From the NCBI GenBank assembly GCA_963725415.1, contig CAVRZY010000169.1:1-51270 (forward strand): DNA of 51,270 nucleotides, in the 5' to 3' direction. This DNA is from CAVRZY01 sp963725415. Lineage in GTDB: Bacteria > Acidobacteriota > Terriglobia > Bryobacterales > Bryobacteraceae. This document shows, piece after piece, positions 34,661-42,944 of the stretch (the first letter of the stretch is position 1; the number at the start of each line of letters is the position of its first letter). The notes under the pieces are model-generated. The model was not told the DNA's origin and searched no databases. It was given only the letters and a program-made list of their open reading frames with translations. The translations under genes were made by a program, and so were the position numbers.

Positions 34661-35201
34661 GCGCATCGCTTGCCTGATCGTCCTGGCTGAGGACCTAAAC
34701 CAGGCGAACTTCGCTCGTCGATTCTTGGAGCGAAAGGGACACCACTGGCGGACAATCCGTTTTCGCCCACTACCCCAAGGTCGAGGGGCCGCCGAGCAGT
34801 ATGTCCGCGAGAAGTATGCGGACGAAGTGAGCGAGTATCGAAGGCGGTCCAGCTACCAGAGCGCGGTACTTGTGGTCCTAGTTGATGCCCACGTGAAAAC
34901 CGTCGTTGAGCGGGAGAGTAAGCTCAACGCGGCTCTAAAGAACGCGGGCGAAGAGCCACGCGAAGACCGCGAAGCCATCGCCTTGCTCATCCCCAAAAGG
35001 CACATCGAAACGTGGATCCTGTGCTTGCTGGGCGAGCGAGTTAACGAATTCACAGACTACAAGAGCCGCAAAGACATCCAGCAGAAAATAAAGCCCGCAG
35101 CGCAAACCTTTTACGAGTGGAGCCAGCTGAACTATCCAGTTCCGGATCACTGTGTGGAATCTCTCCACAGAGGTCTGAGTGAGGTTCAACGGATTCCCTG
35201 A
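34653..35201 (+). CDS. TOPRIM-like partner protein of the ATPase
   Basis: A 182-residue protein starting at a GTG within the ATPase stop (GTGGCTAA), preceded by GGGATGGGA. The text fits a DUF4276/RloB-like TOPRIM fold: IACLIVLAEDLNQANFARRF with the acidic residue E13, a hydrophobic strand followed by VLVVLVDAHV (D78 and H80 in the D-x-D place), and IPKRHIETWILCLLGE with a conserved Glu-Thr-Trp. These would be metal ligands of a nuclease-type centre. The family name is tentative. The last residues (SEVQRIP) end at a TGA that belongs to the start of a pump fragment (TCCCTGATCGGG), so the natural C-terminus may be altered by one or a few residues. The two genes form one unit with a likely ATP-gated nuclease activity. 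Confidence 0.68.
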   Translation: MAKRIACLIVLAEDLNQANFARRFLERKGHHWRTIRFRPLPQGRGAAEQYVREKYADEVSEYRRRSSYQSAVLVVLVDAHVKTVVERESKLNAALKNAGEEPREDREAIALLIPKRHIETWILCLLGERVNEFTDYKSRKDIQQKIKPAAQTFYEWSQLNYPVPDHCVESLHRGLSEVQRIP

Positions 35202-35345
35202 TCGGGCTGATCCTGCTGATGGGCCTGGTCACCAAGAACGCCATCCTGGTGGTGGACTTCACCAACGTGCAGCGGCGGGCCGGGTTGTCGCGCAGGGAGG
35301 CGCTTATCGCGACGAGCCGGCCTTCCATTGATCGCCTGCCGGGGC
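35195..35345 (+). pseudogene. Decayed RND pump 3' end, copy 3
   Basis: TCCCTGATCGGGCTGATCCT and the following bases to 35,320 repeat the intact pump gene (MSLIGLILLMGLVTKNAILV to SRREALIA) with only a few changes, about 95% identity by eye. The next bases (GATCGCCTGCCGGGGCTGCT) resemble the DRLPGL end of copy 2, so an internal deletion seems to have removed the stretch between. It starts exactly where the TOPRIM-like gene stops. This fragment, copy 2 and the intact pump bracket the two cargo blocks. Confidence 0.78.
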
Positions 35346-35356
35346 TGCTTTCGCCG

Positions 35357-35996
35357 TCAAAAGCCGATGGCGATTCCGAAGGAGGCCTCGAGCTCGGCGA
35401 AACCAGCCGCCCGACTGCGTTGCGTCCTCGAAGGTGAGGTCGTAGGGTTTGCCGCCGATGCAGTCGCGAAAATCGAACCGGACCAGCGCGTGCTTAAAGA
35501 GCTTGATCTTGAGCCCGCCGCCGTAATTGGCGCCGTAGCTCCTGGCGCCACCGCCAGGCCATCCCGAGACGTGGGGCTCCCCGTACTGGTACATTTGCAG
35601 GCCGCCCGTCATAAACGGGCGAAAACGCTCGCCCTTGGGCATGAAGTAGATCAGGAAGTTGTAGAAAGCCTGCTGTATGACGATGTTGTCTTGCTCCAGG
35701 GTGACCGTGCTGCCGTCTGTCCCGGTCCGAAGCTTGGTCTGAAACGTGGCGCGGTTCTTGATGTATCCGAGCTCGTGGCCGTAATAGCCCGGCGTGTTTA
35801 TGGTTAGTGTGGCGCCGTAACTGTAATTGCCCTTCAGCTTGGAATCGTCGTCCTTGCCGTTCTCGCTGTTAATGGAGCCAAGCGGCGCGCCACTGATGCG
35901 AGGATACCCGGCCAGAACGGAGACCTCGAAGGTCTGCGCCGGCGCGAGGCCATAAGCGATGAAAGAGGACACGGCAACAGATAATAGCGTCTTCAT
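35357..35996 (-). CDS. Outer-membrane beta-barrel protein, one frameshift
   Basis: A small porin-like barrel of about 210 residues with a signal peptide (MKTLLSVAVSSFIAYGLAPA). The text alternates strands and turns (YSYGATLTINTPGYYGHELG; FRPFMTGGLQMYQYGEPHVS; LKIKLFKHALVRFDFRD). The correct end, EASFGIAIGF with the terminal Phe expected for barrel assembly, lies in another frame, so one base is gained or lost near 35,400-35,410. It stops just beyond the pump fragment at 35,320. It has no known substrate; it may be an opacity-type (OmpW-like or general) protein. Confidence 0.72.
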
Positions 35997-36131
35997 ATTC
36001 CTACTTACCCTGAGATCTCAGCTCCCCACCAGAAATTGTGCTGTTCACGCTGAGCCCGGCGCTTCCGTCCTGGAATAGCGGCTCGGAAAGAGTATAGAAG
36101 AGTCCCCTTCCCAGTTGCAAGTTGCCTGGGG
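35997..36131. other. Intergenic stretch before glmM 3' end
   Basis: About 135 bases with no gene. It includes a possible ribosome-site-like GGAAT before the barrel start and no clear promoter or hairpin. Confidence 0.35.
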
Positions 36132-37484
36132 CTACGCGCCCAGCTCGCGCTCGATGGCCTCGGCAATGCGCGAGGCGAAGGTTTCGACTTGAGCAATCTC
36201 GGGGCCTTCCACCATGACGCGCGCCAGCGGCTCGGTACCGGAAAAGCGCACTAGCACCCGCCCCGCGGGACCGAAGGCCGCCTCGGCGGCGCGAATCTCC
36301 GCTGCGACGGCAGGCATCTCCGAAAGCGGCCGTCTCTCCCGGATACGCACGTTTACCAGCCGCTGCGGATAGATCTTCAATTCTTCAGTCAGCGCATCCA
36401 TGCTGAGACCGGACTCCTGCATGATCTCCAGAACGCGCAGCGCGGTGAGCAATCCGTCGCCCGTGGTCGCATAGTCCAGGAAGATTACGTGACCGGATTG
36501 TTCGCCGCCCAGGCGCGCGCCAGATCGCAGCATTCCCTCAAGGACATACTTGTCGCCCACGGGCGTGTGCAGCAGGCGAATGCCGCGGGCGGCCAGGGCG
36601 CGCTCCAGACCCAGGTTGGACATGACAGTGGCGACCACTGTGGGTTTCCCCTCGGGCCCGCTAAGCCGGCCCCGAGCCAGCAAAGAGCGCGCCGCCAACA
36701 GCAGCACTGCATCCCCATCCACGATCTTCCCCGACACAGAGACGAAGATGGCGCGGTCGGCGTCCCCGTCGAAGGCCACACCCAGGTTGGTCTTCTCGGC
36801 CATCACTTTTTCGCAAAGCGACTCAGGGTGCAAGGCGCCACAGCCCAGATTGATGTTCCGGCCATCTGGCGAGCAGTGCAGGGAGAGCACTTGTGCTCCC
36901 AGCCCCCTGAGCAACTGGGGCGCCAACTGGGAGGCCGCGCCATTGCCGCAATCGACCGCCAGGCGAAGGCCCGTTAGGGACCCTGGGAAGGTGGATGTCA
37001 GGTAGCCCACATAGGCTTGGTCCAGCCCCGGATCCACTTCGAGTGGACAGGGCTTCGGTTCCAAACCCGCTTCCCGGTAGGCGAAGATTTCCTGCTCGAT
37101 CAGGCGCTCCTGCTCATCCGGGAGCTTGTATCCGGAGTGGCCGAAAAGCTTGATCCCGTTGTCCTGGTACGGATTGTGGGAGGCGGAGATCATCACTCCC
37201 GCCACAAAGGAACGGGCGCGGGTCAGGTAGGCAATACCCGGAGTGGTGATCACGCCGGCGAACCGGGGGCGGACGCCGCGCTCCACCAGCCCGCCGGCCA
37301 CCTGTTCGGCCAGCCAGGGGCCCGACTCCCGCGTGTCCATCCCGATCAGGATTTCGGGCTGCCGTGCCAGCCGCTTGGCCACATCGCCCAGCGCCGCCCC
37401 CAGGGCATTTACCGTCAGCGCATCCAGCGGGAATTCCCCCGCCACCCCACGCATCCCATCGGTTCCGAACAACTGCCTGGACAT
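36132..37484 (-). CDS. glmM: Phosphoglucosamine mutase
   Basis: It interconverts glucosamine 6-phosphate and 1-phosphate for cell-wall precursor synthesis. It is 450 residues and intact. The catalytic serine is S102 in MISASHNPYQDNG, the metal loop is FDGDADRAIF, and the sugar-binding loop is GGEQSGHVIF. The C-terminal domain has RFSGTEPLARVMVEG. It follows cdaR by five bases. The order cdaA-cdaR-glmM is the conserved cyclic-di-AMP operon, in which GlmM can also bind and restrain CdaA. Confidence 0.97.
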   Translation of the reverse strand: MSRQLFGTDGMRGVAGEFPLDALTVNALGAALGDVAKRLARQPEILIGMDTRESGPWLAEQVAGGLVERGVRPRFAGVITTPGIAYLTRARSFVAGVMISASHNPYQDNGIKLFGHSGYKLPDEQERLIEQEIFAYREAGLEPKPCPLEVDPGLDQAYVGYLTSTFPGSLTGLRLAVDCGNGAASQLAPQLLRGLGAQVLSLHCSPDGRNINLGCGALHPESLCEKVMAEKTNLGVAFDGDADRAIFVSVSGKIVDGDAVLLLAARSLLARGRLSGPEGKPTVVATVMSNLGLERALAARGIRLLHTPVGDKYVLEGMLRSGARLGGEQSGHVIFLDYATTGDGLLTALRVLEIMQESGLSMDALTEELKIYPQRLVNVRIRERRPLSEMPAVAAEIRAAEAAFGPAGRVLVRFSGTEPLARVMVEGPEIAQVETFASRIAEAIERELGA

Positions 37485-37489
37485 CTCCC

Positions 37490-38140
37490 TCAGTTCTTCT
37501 GCGCTTTCACCAGAACCAGCTTGACCCGCACCAGGGGTGAATCTTCGAACCGCACTTGCGGATCTCGCACAAAGGCATGGACGCGGAATTCCGCCTCGCT
37601 CACGGTCTGGGAGAGATCAATCGGATCGGTCTCCGCAAAGTCGATTTCCCGAACCCGGCTTTCCGGTCCAAGGACTTTCAATCGGGGCGGCTGAACCTCG
37701 TGGCGCTGCAACTCGTAACCCTGCGGCGGCAGACTCAAGAAGCGCACTTTAACGGGCACCTCACGGCTAATGCGGGGCTCGAACTGGAGGCGGAGCTGCC
37801 CTGGCACGGCCCGGATCAGCTTCACGCCAAAAGGCACCCGGACGTTGGACTGGTCAATGGTGAAGGTTCGCTCGCCCGGCCCGCGCACGCCGCTAAGATT
37901 CAAGATTACGGCGATGCCTGAGAGGCTCTCCAGCCTGCTCGAAGCCCCCTGAATTTCCAGGTGCACCCGCTCGGGAACGCTGGCAAGCATTTCGAGATTG
38001 ATCGGGATGTTCTGGTATTCAATGGGAGCAGAGACCGAGGTGGCCAGTTCCGGGGCGCTGACGAAAGTAAGCCAGAGCGCCACCGCCATGACCAGCGAGA
38101 GGAGCTTCCAGCCGAGATTCTCGAACAGCGAATGGATCAT
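37490..38140 (-). CDS. cdaR: CdaR-like YbbR-domain protein
   Basis: A single-pass membrane protein of 216 residues with extracytoplasmic YbbR repeats. The N-terminal helix is LGWKLLSLVMAVALWLTFVS. YbbR-type text follows (APIEYQNIPINLEMLASVPE; VHLEIQGASSRLESLSGIAV; VKVRFLSLPPQGYELQRHEV). It is shorter than the usual three or four repeats. CdaR regulates the diadenylate cyclase CdaA and links c-di-AMP to the envelope. It starts within the 3' part of cdaA and ends five bases before glmM. Confidence 0.85.
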   Translation of the reverse strand: MIHSLFENLGWKLLSLVMAVALWLTFVSAPELATSVSAPIEYQNIPINLEMLASVPERVHLEIQGASSRLESLSGIAVILNLSGVRGPGERTFTIDQSNVRVPFGVKLIRAVPGQLRLQFEPRISREVPVKVRFLSLPPQGYELQRHEVQPPRLKVLGPESRVREIDFAETDPIDLSQTVSEAEFRVHAFVRDPQVRFEDSPLVRVKLVLVKAQKN

Positions 38141-39002
38141 GGCTGCCCGGCCTTCCTCCGGGCCGCCGCTCCGGAAGGCGGGTGAAGTTCGGGAGCGCCC
38201 AGCGCCGTCGGCCGCCCTCCCGCCGCTTGCGCCCGAAATGTTTCGCCAGCCGCTCCTCGATCCGGTTTAAGGTGACGTCCAGTTCGATTTCCCCGAAAGC
38301 CGCCACGGAGAGGCGTCCCGTGTCCTCGGAAACTACCAACGCCAGACAGTCAGCCTCCTCGGTGATACCGATGGCGGCGCGGTGCCGGGTCCCCAATTTC
38401 CGGGCCACCAGCGGATTCGTGCTGAGCGGAAGGAAACACGCCGCCGCCGCAATCCGCTCTCCGTGAACGATCACCGCGCCGTCATGCAGGGCGCCCCCGG
38501 GCTGAAAAATGGATAGCAGCAGGTCCCTGGAAAGATAGGCATTCAGAGTCACCCCGCTCTCGGCGAAGGTTCGCAGGCCGGTGTCCCGCTCGATTACGAT
38601 CAGTGCTCCGATCTTCTGCTGCGAAAGCCTGCTCAACGCCAGCAGGATCTCGTCGGTCGATTCGCGGCGCTGCAATTCTCCCCCCAAACCCAGCCAGCGC
38701 CGCCGCCCGATCCGCGCCAAGGTGCGGCGGATCTCGGATTGAAACAACACAATCAGCGCGATGGCCGTGTAGGGAACCACGTTGGCCAGGATGGAGCGCA
38801 GCAGTTCCAGGCCCGCCCAGATCGACAGCAGGTAAACCACCAGGAGCACGCCGATGCCGAGCAGGATGTGGGCCGCGCGTGTGCGGCGCACCACCATGAT
38901 GAGCTGATAGATCAGGAATGCCACGATCAGGATGTCGATGACACCCGTGAGGGTCAGCTTGGGAAGCGAGCTCGTCAGCGGTGATAAGGATGTTTGTAAC
39001 AT
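38019..39002 (-). CDS. cdaA: Diadenylate cyclase CdaA (probable 3' frameshift)
   Basis: A membrane cyclase that makes cyclic-di-AMP from two ATP. Three N-terminal helices (GVIDILIVAFLIYQLIMVV; AHILLGIGVLLVVYLLSI; ILANVVPYTAIALIVLF) precede the DisA_N domain with GALHDGAVIVHGERI and GTRHRAAIGITEEADCL, the DGA and RHR motifs. The frame continues 121 bases into cdaR, which is unusual: a reading in another frame would give a TGA overlapping the cdaR ATG (ATGA). I therefore suspect a one-base indel near 38,150-38,200; the residues after RRRWALPN are doubtful. The start may be the ATG at 39,002 or 39,029. Confidence 0.9.
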   Translation of the reverse strand: MLQTSLSPLTSSLPKLTLTGVIDILIVAFLIYQLIMVVRRTRAAHILLGIGVLLVVYLLSIWAGLELLRSILANVVPYTAIALIVLFQSEIRRTLARIGRRRWLGLGGELQRRESTDEILLALSRLSQQKIGALIVIERDTGLRTFAESGVTLNAYLSRDLLLSIFQPGGALHDGAVIVHGERIAAAACFLPLSTNPLVARKLGTRHRAAIGITEEADCLALVVSEDTGRLSVAAFGEIELDVTLNRIEERLAKHFGRKRREGGRRRWALPNFTRLPERRPGGRPGSHDPFAVRESRLEAPLAGHGGGALAYFRQRPGTGHLGLCSH

Positions 39003-39087
39003 TCGGCCCGCGCAGTGGGGCAGACGCATGGCCTGCCGACTGAGTAACTATTATCGCAAGCCACGAGGGAGAACAGGCGTTAGTCCC

Positions 39088-40380
39088 TCACAGCAGAGCT
39101 CCCAGCACTTTCTGGAAAGCCCGAATGATGTCGTCTTCGTCTCGCTGGGTCAGGCAGGAGGGAATGGCGATGAGGATGCTCCGCTCGAAGAGGCTGTCGG
39201 CCACCGGGCAGGCGCCCTTGCCGTAATCCCGGGCCAGGCCGGCGTTCTCGGCCAGCGTCCAGGGGAAGCCGCGCCCATCGACTCCGGCACGTGCCACCAG
39301 GCTGGCGTTGTTGTAGTAAATGTGAAGTCCCCAGCCTGTCATGAGGACGTTGGAAACACCCTGGGGATAGGTGATAATCCCTTCCGCGCGCAGGGCTTCA
39401 TTGACCTTCCTGGCGGTTTCGGGATCCGGGTAGGTGGTGATGAGGAAACATCCTGTGTCGCCGGCCGGGTCCTGGATTCTTCGCAGACGCACTTGCGGGA
39501 ACTGCTCGATGGCCTGCCGGATGCGGTACTTGCTGCGGCGCATCGCCGCAATCGTGGTGGGGAGTTTTTTCAGTTGCACGCGCAGCAGGGCGGCGCGGAG
39601 TTCGTCGAGCCGGTAGCCCTTGCCCCAAAAGCGCATCTGGGGCTCGTCGAAAACCAGCCGGCCCAGCTCGTCCCGTGGATAGCCCAGATCGTGATAGGCG
39701 AAGGCCTTGCGGTACAGCTCGCGATCGTTGGTGACCACGCAGCCGCCCTCGCCCGCGGTCATGTTCTTGTTCATCTGGAAGCTGAAGATCCCCAGCTTGC
39801 CGAAACTGCCGACTTTGCGCCCGTCCACGCTGCCGCCGGCGCACTGGGCGCAGTCCTCCAGCAGGAACAGCCCGCGCGCGTCCGCAATCCTGCGCACTGC
39901 CTGGACATTGCCCGGCGCGCCGCTCATGTGCACCATGACGATCCCGCGGGTCTTCGCGGTAATGCACCTCTCCACCGCCGCCGGATCCAGACCGAAGGTG
40001 TCGTCGATATCCGCCAGCACCGGAATAGCCCCCAGGTTCACCACCGCGGCCACCACTGACACCCACAGATACGCTGGCAGGATGATTTCCTGTCCCGGTC
40101 CCACGCCCAGCGCCGCCATGGCCACATGCAGCGCGCCTGTGCCGCTGCTCACCGCCACCGCGTAGTTGACGCCCAGGTAGCGCGCGAACTCGGTCTCAAA
40201 CGCCGCTGCCTCGCCTTGCAGGTTGATGCCGTAGTACCGGAACGGGGACCGCGCTTTCAGCAGCCGCGTAGCCGCCTCGATCTCCTCCTCGCCCATGTAG
40301 TGGACGCCGGGAAACTCCAGCGGGAGCGGCTCGGTCCGCACGGGAGTTCCGCCCTCAATGGCCAGTTCTTCTCGGTTCAT
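39088..40380 (-). CDS. DegT/DnrJ/EryC1/StrS-family PLP aminotransferase
   Basis: A sugar aminotransferase of about 430 residues. PLP-lysine lies in SFQMNKNMTAGEGG, and the family blocks are YAVAVSSGTGALHVAMAAL, EIILPAYLWVSVVAAVVNLG, LLEDCAQCAGGSVDGRKVGS and GYRLDELRAALLRVQL. ATG 40,380 is chosen since the shared text begins right after it. It could make an amino sugar for surface polysaccharide or act on an inosose. It is minus strand but 58 bases separate it from the cdaA start, so operon membership is possible and unproven. Confidence 0.9.
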   Translation of the reverse strand: MNREELAIEGGTPVRTEPLPLEFPGVHYMGEEEIEAATRLLKARSPFRYYGINLQGEAAAFETEFARYLGVNYAVAVSSGTGALHVAMAALGVGPGQEIILPAYLWVSVVAAVVNLGAIPVLADIDDTFGLDPAAVERCITAKTRGIVMVHMSGAPGNVQAVRRIADARGLFLLEDCAQCAGGSVDGRKVGSFGKLGIFSFQMNKNMTAGEGGCVVTNDRELYRKAFAYHDLGYPRDELGRLVFDEPQMRFWGKGYRLDELRAALLRVQLKKLPTTIAAMRRSKYRIRQAIEQFPQVRLRRIQDPAGDTGCFLITTYPDPETARKVNEALRAEGIITYPQGVSNVLMTGWGLHIYYNNASLVARAGVDGRGFPWTLAENAGLARDYGKGACPVADSLFERSILIAIPSCLTQRDEDDIIRAFQKVLGALL

Positions 40381-40419
40381 GCGGCCATCATAGCCCAGCC
40401 AGGACCGGGCCACGGAGCG

Positions 40420-41547
40420 CTACGGTTTCTCGAAAGGATACCTGACCTGGGCGATGGGTAGACCGCGCACCTCGATCCGTGTCAAGTTCGTGGTTCCCAG
40501 ACCCAGCGACTCAGCCAGCTTCAGCGTGTTATCGCAGTTGCGGAAAGGCGGCCTGCCGCGGCCGGCGCCCGGGTCGTATCCCATGACGGCCGTGGCTACC
40601 GCGTCCGTGGTCACCGGATTCGTCCCCGCGATGAGCAGACCGGGGTGCGCCAGGCGCAGTCCTTCGATCCACGGCCCTTCTCCGCCAGCCACGGTCTCAA
40701 TTCCATCGATCACCGCCAGGTTGATCGGACGCGCCGCTGCCAGGTCCGCCACGATGCGCGGCACCCGGTATCCGGGTTGGCGGCTGGAAGCGGGGTCGCG
40801 TTCCTGCGGCGCACTCTTGGGAGGACGCCGGCTGCCGACATGGAATATTTCCCCGCGGCCCTTGGTGGGCTTCTCGTTGGGATCGTCTTGCCCCGCGTCA
40901 TCCCCATAGATCGAGGCCGGTGTGATCCCAAAGCTGTTTTTCAGCGACAGGGTCACGCCGCAGGTTTCGTGGTTCTTCAGCTTGGCCAGCGTCACGAAGA
41001 CGTCGGTGTCTTCGTAGGCGTGGTTTAAATCGTAGGCGGGATAGACAAGCCCGCCGCCCGGCGCCTTCAGCCTCGAGTACCGCTTTCCCTTACCCAGGTT
41101 ATTAGTGTTCTCGAATTCGACGTTGGCAGCCACGCTCAGCAGAGCACGAACGTTCCAGCCGGAGTCCAGCAAGTACTCTTCCATCGGCCCGCCGGTCGCC
41201 CAGCAGCTCTCCACAAACCGGATCCGCCGCGCGCCCGCCCGCCCCAGCAGGTGCGCCACTACTCCCGCCAGCTTGGGATGGGTGTAGTGCGTGACCCCGA
41301 GCGGCCGGCCCTGAAAACGCAGCGCCGGGCTGCCGGTCAGATTGAGCTTGATCGTGACCGTCTTGCCGCGCGCAATTCGGTCTAGGCCGCCGAGCTGGTC
41401 GAACATGGTCGTGAGAATGGCCGCCAGATCCTCGTCGTAAGAAGCGGCGCGCGCAACTGATACTGGCGCGGTTGGGGCTTCCTGCGGGAACAGAACAGGC
41501 GCCGTGCCCAGGAGTGCGAGTAACTCCCTCCGAGTAATGTTAGTCAC
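40420..41547 (-). CDS. Exported DUF362 protein
   Basis: A 375-residue protein with a Tat-like signal (ITRRELLALLGTAPVLF). DUF362 features: KTVTIKLNLTGSP, HYTHPKLAGVVAHLLGRAGA, DTDVFVTLAKLKNHETCGVT, LSLKNSFGITP, and ADLAAARPINLAVIDGIETV. Family members contain iron-sulfur clusters in some cases, but here no four-cysteine cluster is seen. The start is the GTG at 41,547, overlapping the stop of the upstream gene (GTGA), so the two genes are translationally coupled. Function is unknown in general. Confidence 0.83.
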   Translation of the reverse strand: MTNITRRELLALLGTAPVLFPQEAPTAPVSVARAASYDEDLAAILTTMFDQLGGLDRIARGKTVTIKLNLTGSPALRFQGRPLGVTHYTHPKLAGVVAHLLGRAGARRIRFVESCWATGGPMEEYLLDSGWNVRALLSVAANVEFENTNNLGKGKRYSRLKAPGGGLVYPAYDLNHAYEDTDVFVTLAKLKNHETCGVTLSLKNSFGITPASIYGDDAGQDDPNEKPTKGRGEIFHVGSRRPPKSAPQERDPASSRQPGYRVPRIVADLAAARPINLAVIDGIETVAGGEGPWIEGLRLAHPGLLIAGTNPVTTDAVATAVMGYDPGAGRGRPPFRNCDNTLKLAESLGLGTTNLTRIEVRGLPIAQVRYPFEKP

Positions 41548-42935
41548 TCTAACACCAGTGTCGCACACACCGAAACCCGGTCGATGTCCACGCCTACTCC
41601 CTCGTCGATGGGATAGAGTACCAGCGCTCGCACCGGGCGCTCGGGTGAGTACAAGCGCGCACGCTTATACTTACCCAGCAGGTGCACCGTGATCGACTCG
41701 ACCGGGTAGTTCGTATAGTTGACCAGGTGGAGAACCACCCGGCTGCCGTCGGCGCTGGCCAACAAACTCGATAGCATGCCGGAAACGTTGAACAGCCGTG
41801 CGCCCACATTGCTGCGCCCGATCACCGAGTTGATACCCTGCCAGACGTCGTTCACCTTGTCAAGCTGATCCTTCTCCAGCGTGATCTCGTTGTCTTTGGG
41901 GAAGGGCAGCTTCCAACCCGGCGGTCCGTTGAGCAGTGCGCCGCCCGCCCGCGCCACATTTTTCAGCGCCTCCTTTTGGGCCTCCGTTAGCGAGGCTGGC
42001 TCGACGGTCACGGCCATCTTGGCGCCCTTCAGCGATTCCCCGTCCAGCTTCGGCCGCGAGATCGGACGCACGGGGATGTTCTTGCCCCCGATCATGTCCA
42101 GAATGCCGCCCGAGAGCATGGCGCGGACGTCGGGGTCCTGAACCAGAGCCAGCCGGCTGTAGGGCTTCAACGCCCTCCACTGCTTGTGCTCTTCGAAATA
42201 CCGCAAATGCCCGCCGATCCTCCGCCAGTCCCTGAGCGCCGCGGCATCGCCAGCCAGCAGCCTTCGGTTGAAATCATCGTCCAGCGCTACCACCCAGCGC
42301 GCCCCCGACAGCGCCGCGTCCGAGATGGCGTGAAGATAGCGATCCACCGGAAGGACCGTGGCCTTAGGCGGCAGATTCGCAATCCATACCGGCGTGTCTG
42401 TCAGGGTGCTCACGAATCGCAGGAATCCGGAGTTGGTCTCGATCCAAGGCCCGCCCGTCGGCCTGGCTCTGGCCGCGCCTCCCGGCTCGACCCGAATCCC
42501 CGGCCAGACGCCCTGATACGTGCCGAGGATGGGTGCGTTGCCATCCAGTCGCAAGAGTCTGCGCGGCGGCAGTTCCACAATCACCGGCCTGGCGGCAGCT
42601 AGCGTTTCCCGGATGCTCTCCACGAGCGCCCGGTCGAATTCGCCTTCCAGCACCACGCCATCCAGTTTGGTCTGAATCGCCCGGCGCGCGGCCTCCAGCG
42701 GCTCGGCGCTGGGGCGAATCACGCCCAGCGTCACCACGCCTCGCCCGGCCGCCTGGGCCGCGAACTCTGCCGACCACGCCCCCTGTTCCAGTAGTAGACA
42801 GTTGATCGGTGTCTCGGCCAGCAACTCAAGCGTCTGCGGATCACCGGACGCCCAGCGCGCCGGCACCCACTCGGTCAAGCTCAGGACCAGCACAACAGCA
42901 ACGAGCATACCTTCCATCTTACGCGGTGGTACCAT
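41544..42935 (-). CDS. Membrane-anchored or exported protein of unknown family
   Basis: A 463-residue protein. A hydrophobic stretch near the start (MLVAVVLVLSLTEWV) suggests a signal or anchor. The N-terminal half reads like a TIM-barrel (PINCLLLEQGAWSAEFAAQA; RPVIVELPPRRLLRL; TDTPVWIANLPPKATVLPVD), and the later part has a Rossmann- or GATase-like run (ALVQDPDVRAMLSGGILDMI; KMAVTVEPASLTEAQKEALK). The final part is beta-rich. No family is recognised. It overlaps the DUF362 gene by four bases. The start could be an internal Met (42,917 or 42,908). Confidence 0.6.
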   Translation of the reverse strand: MVPPRKMEGMLVAVVLVLSLTEWVPARWASGDPQTLELLAETPINCLLLEQGAWSAEFAAQAAGRGVVTLGVIRPSAEPLEAARRAIQTKLDGVVLEGEFDRALVESIRETLAAARPVIVELPPRRLLRLDGNAPILGTYQGVWPGIRVEPGGAARARPTGGPWIETNSGFLRFVSTLTDTPVWIANLPPKATVLPVDRYLHAISDAALSGARWVVALDDDFNRRLLAGDAAALRDWRRIGGHLRYFEEHKQWRALKPYSRLALVQDPDVRAMLSGGILDMIGGKNIPVRPISRPKLDGESLKGAKMAVTVEPASLTEAQKEALKNVARAGGALLNGPPGWKLPFPKDNEITLEKDQLDKVNDVWQGINSVIGRSNVGARLFNVSGMLSSLLASADGSRVVLHLVNYTNYPVESITVHLLGKYKRARLYSPERPVRALVLYPIDEGVGVDIDRVSVCATLVLE

Positions 42936-42944
42936 GGCCCAGGT

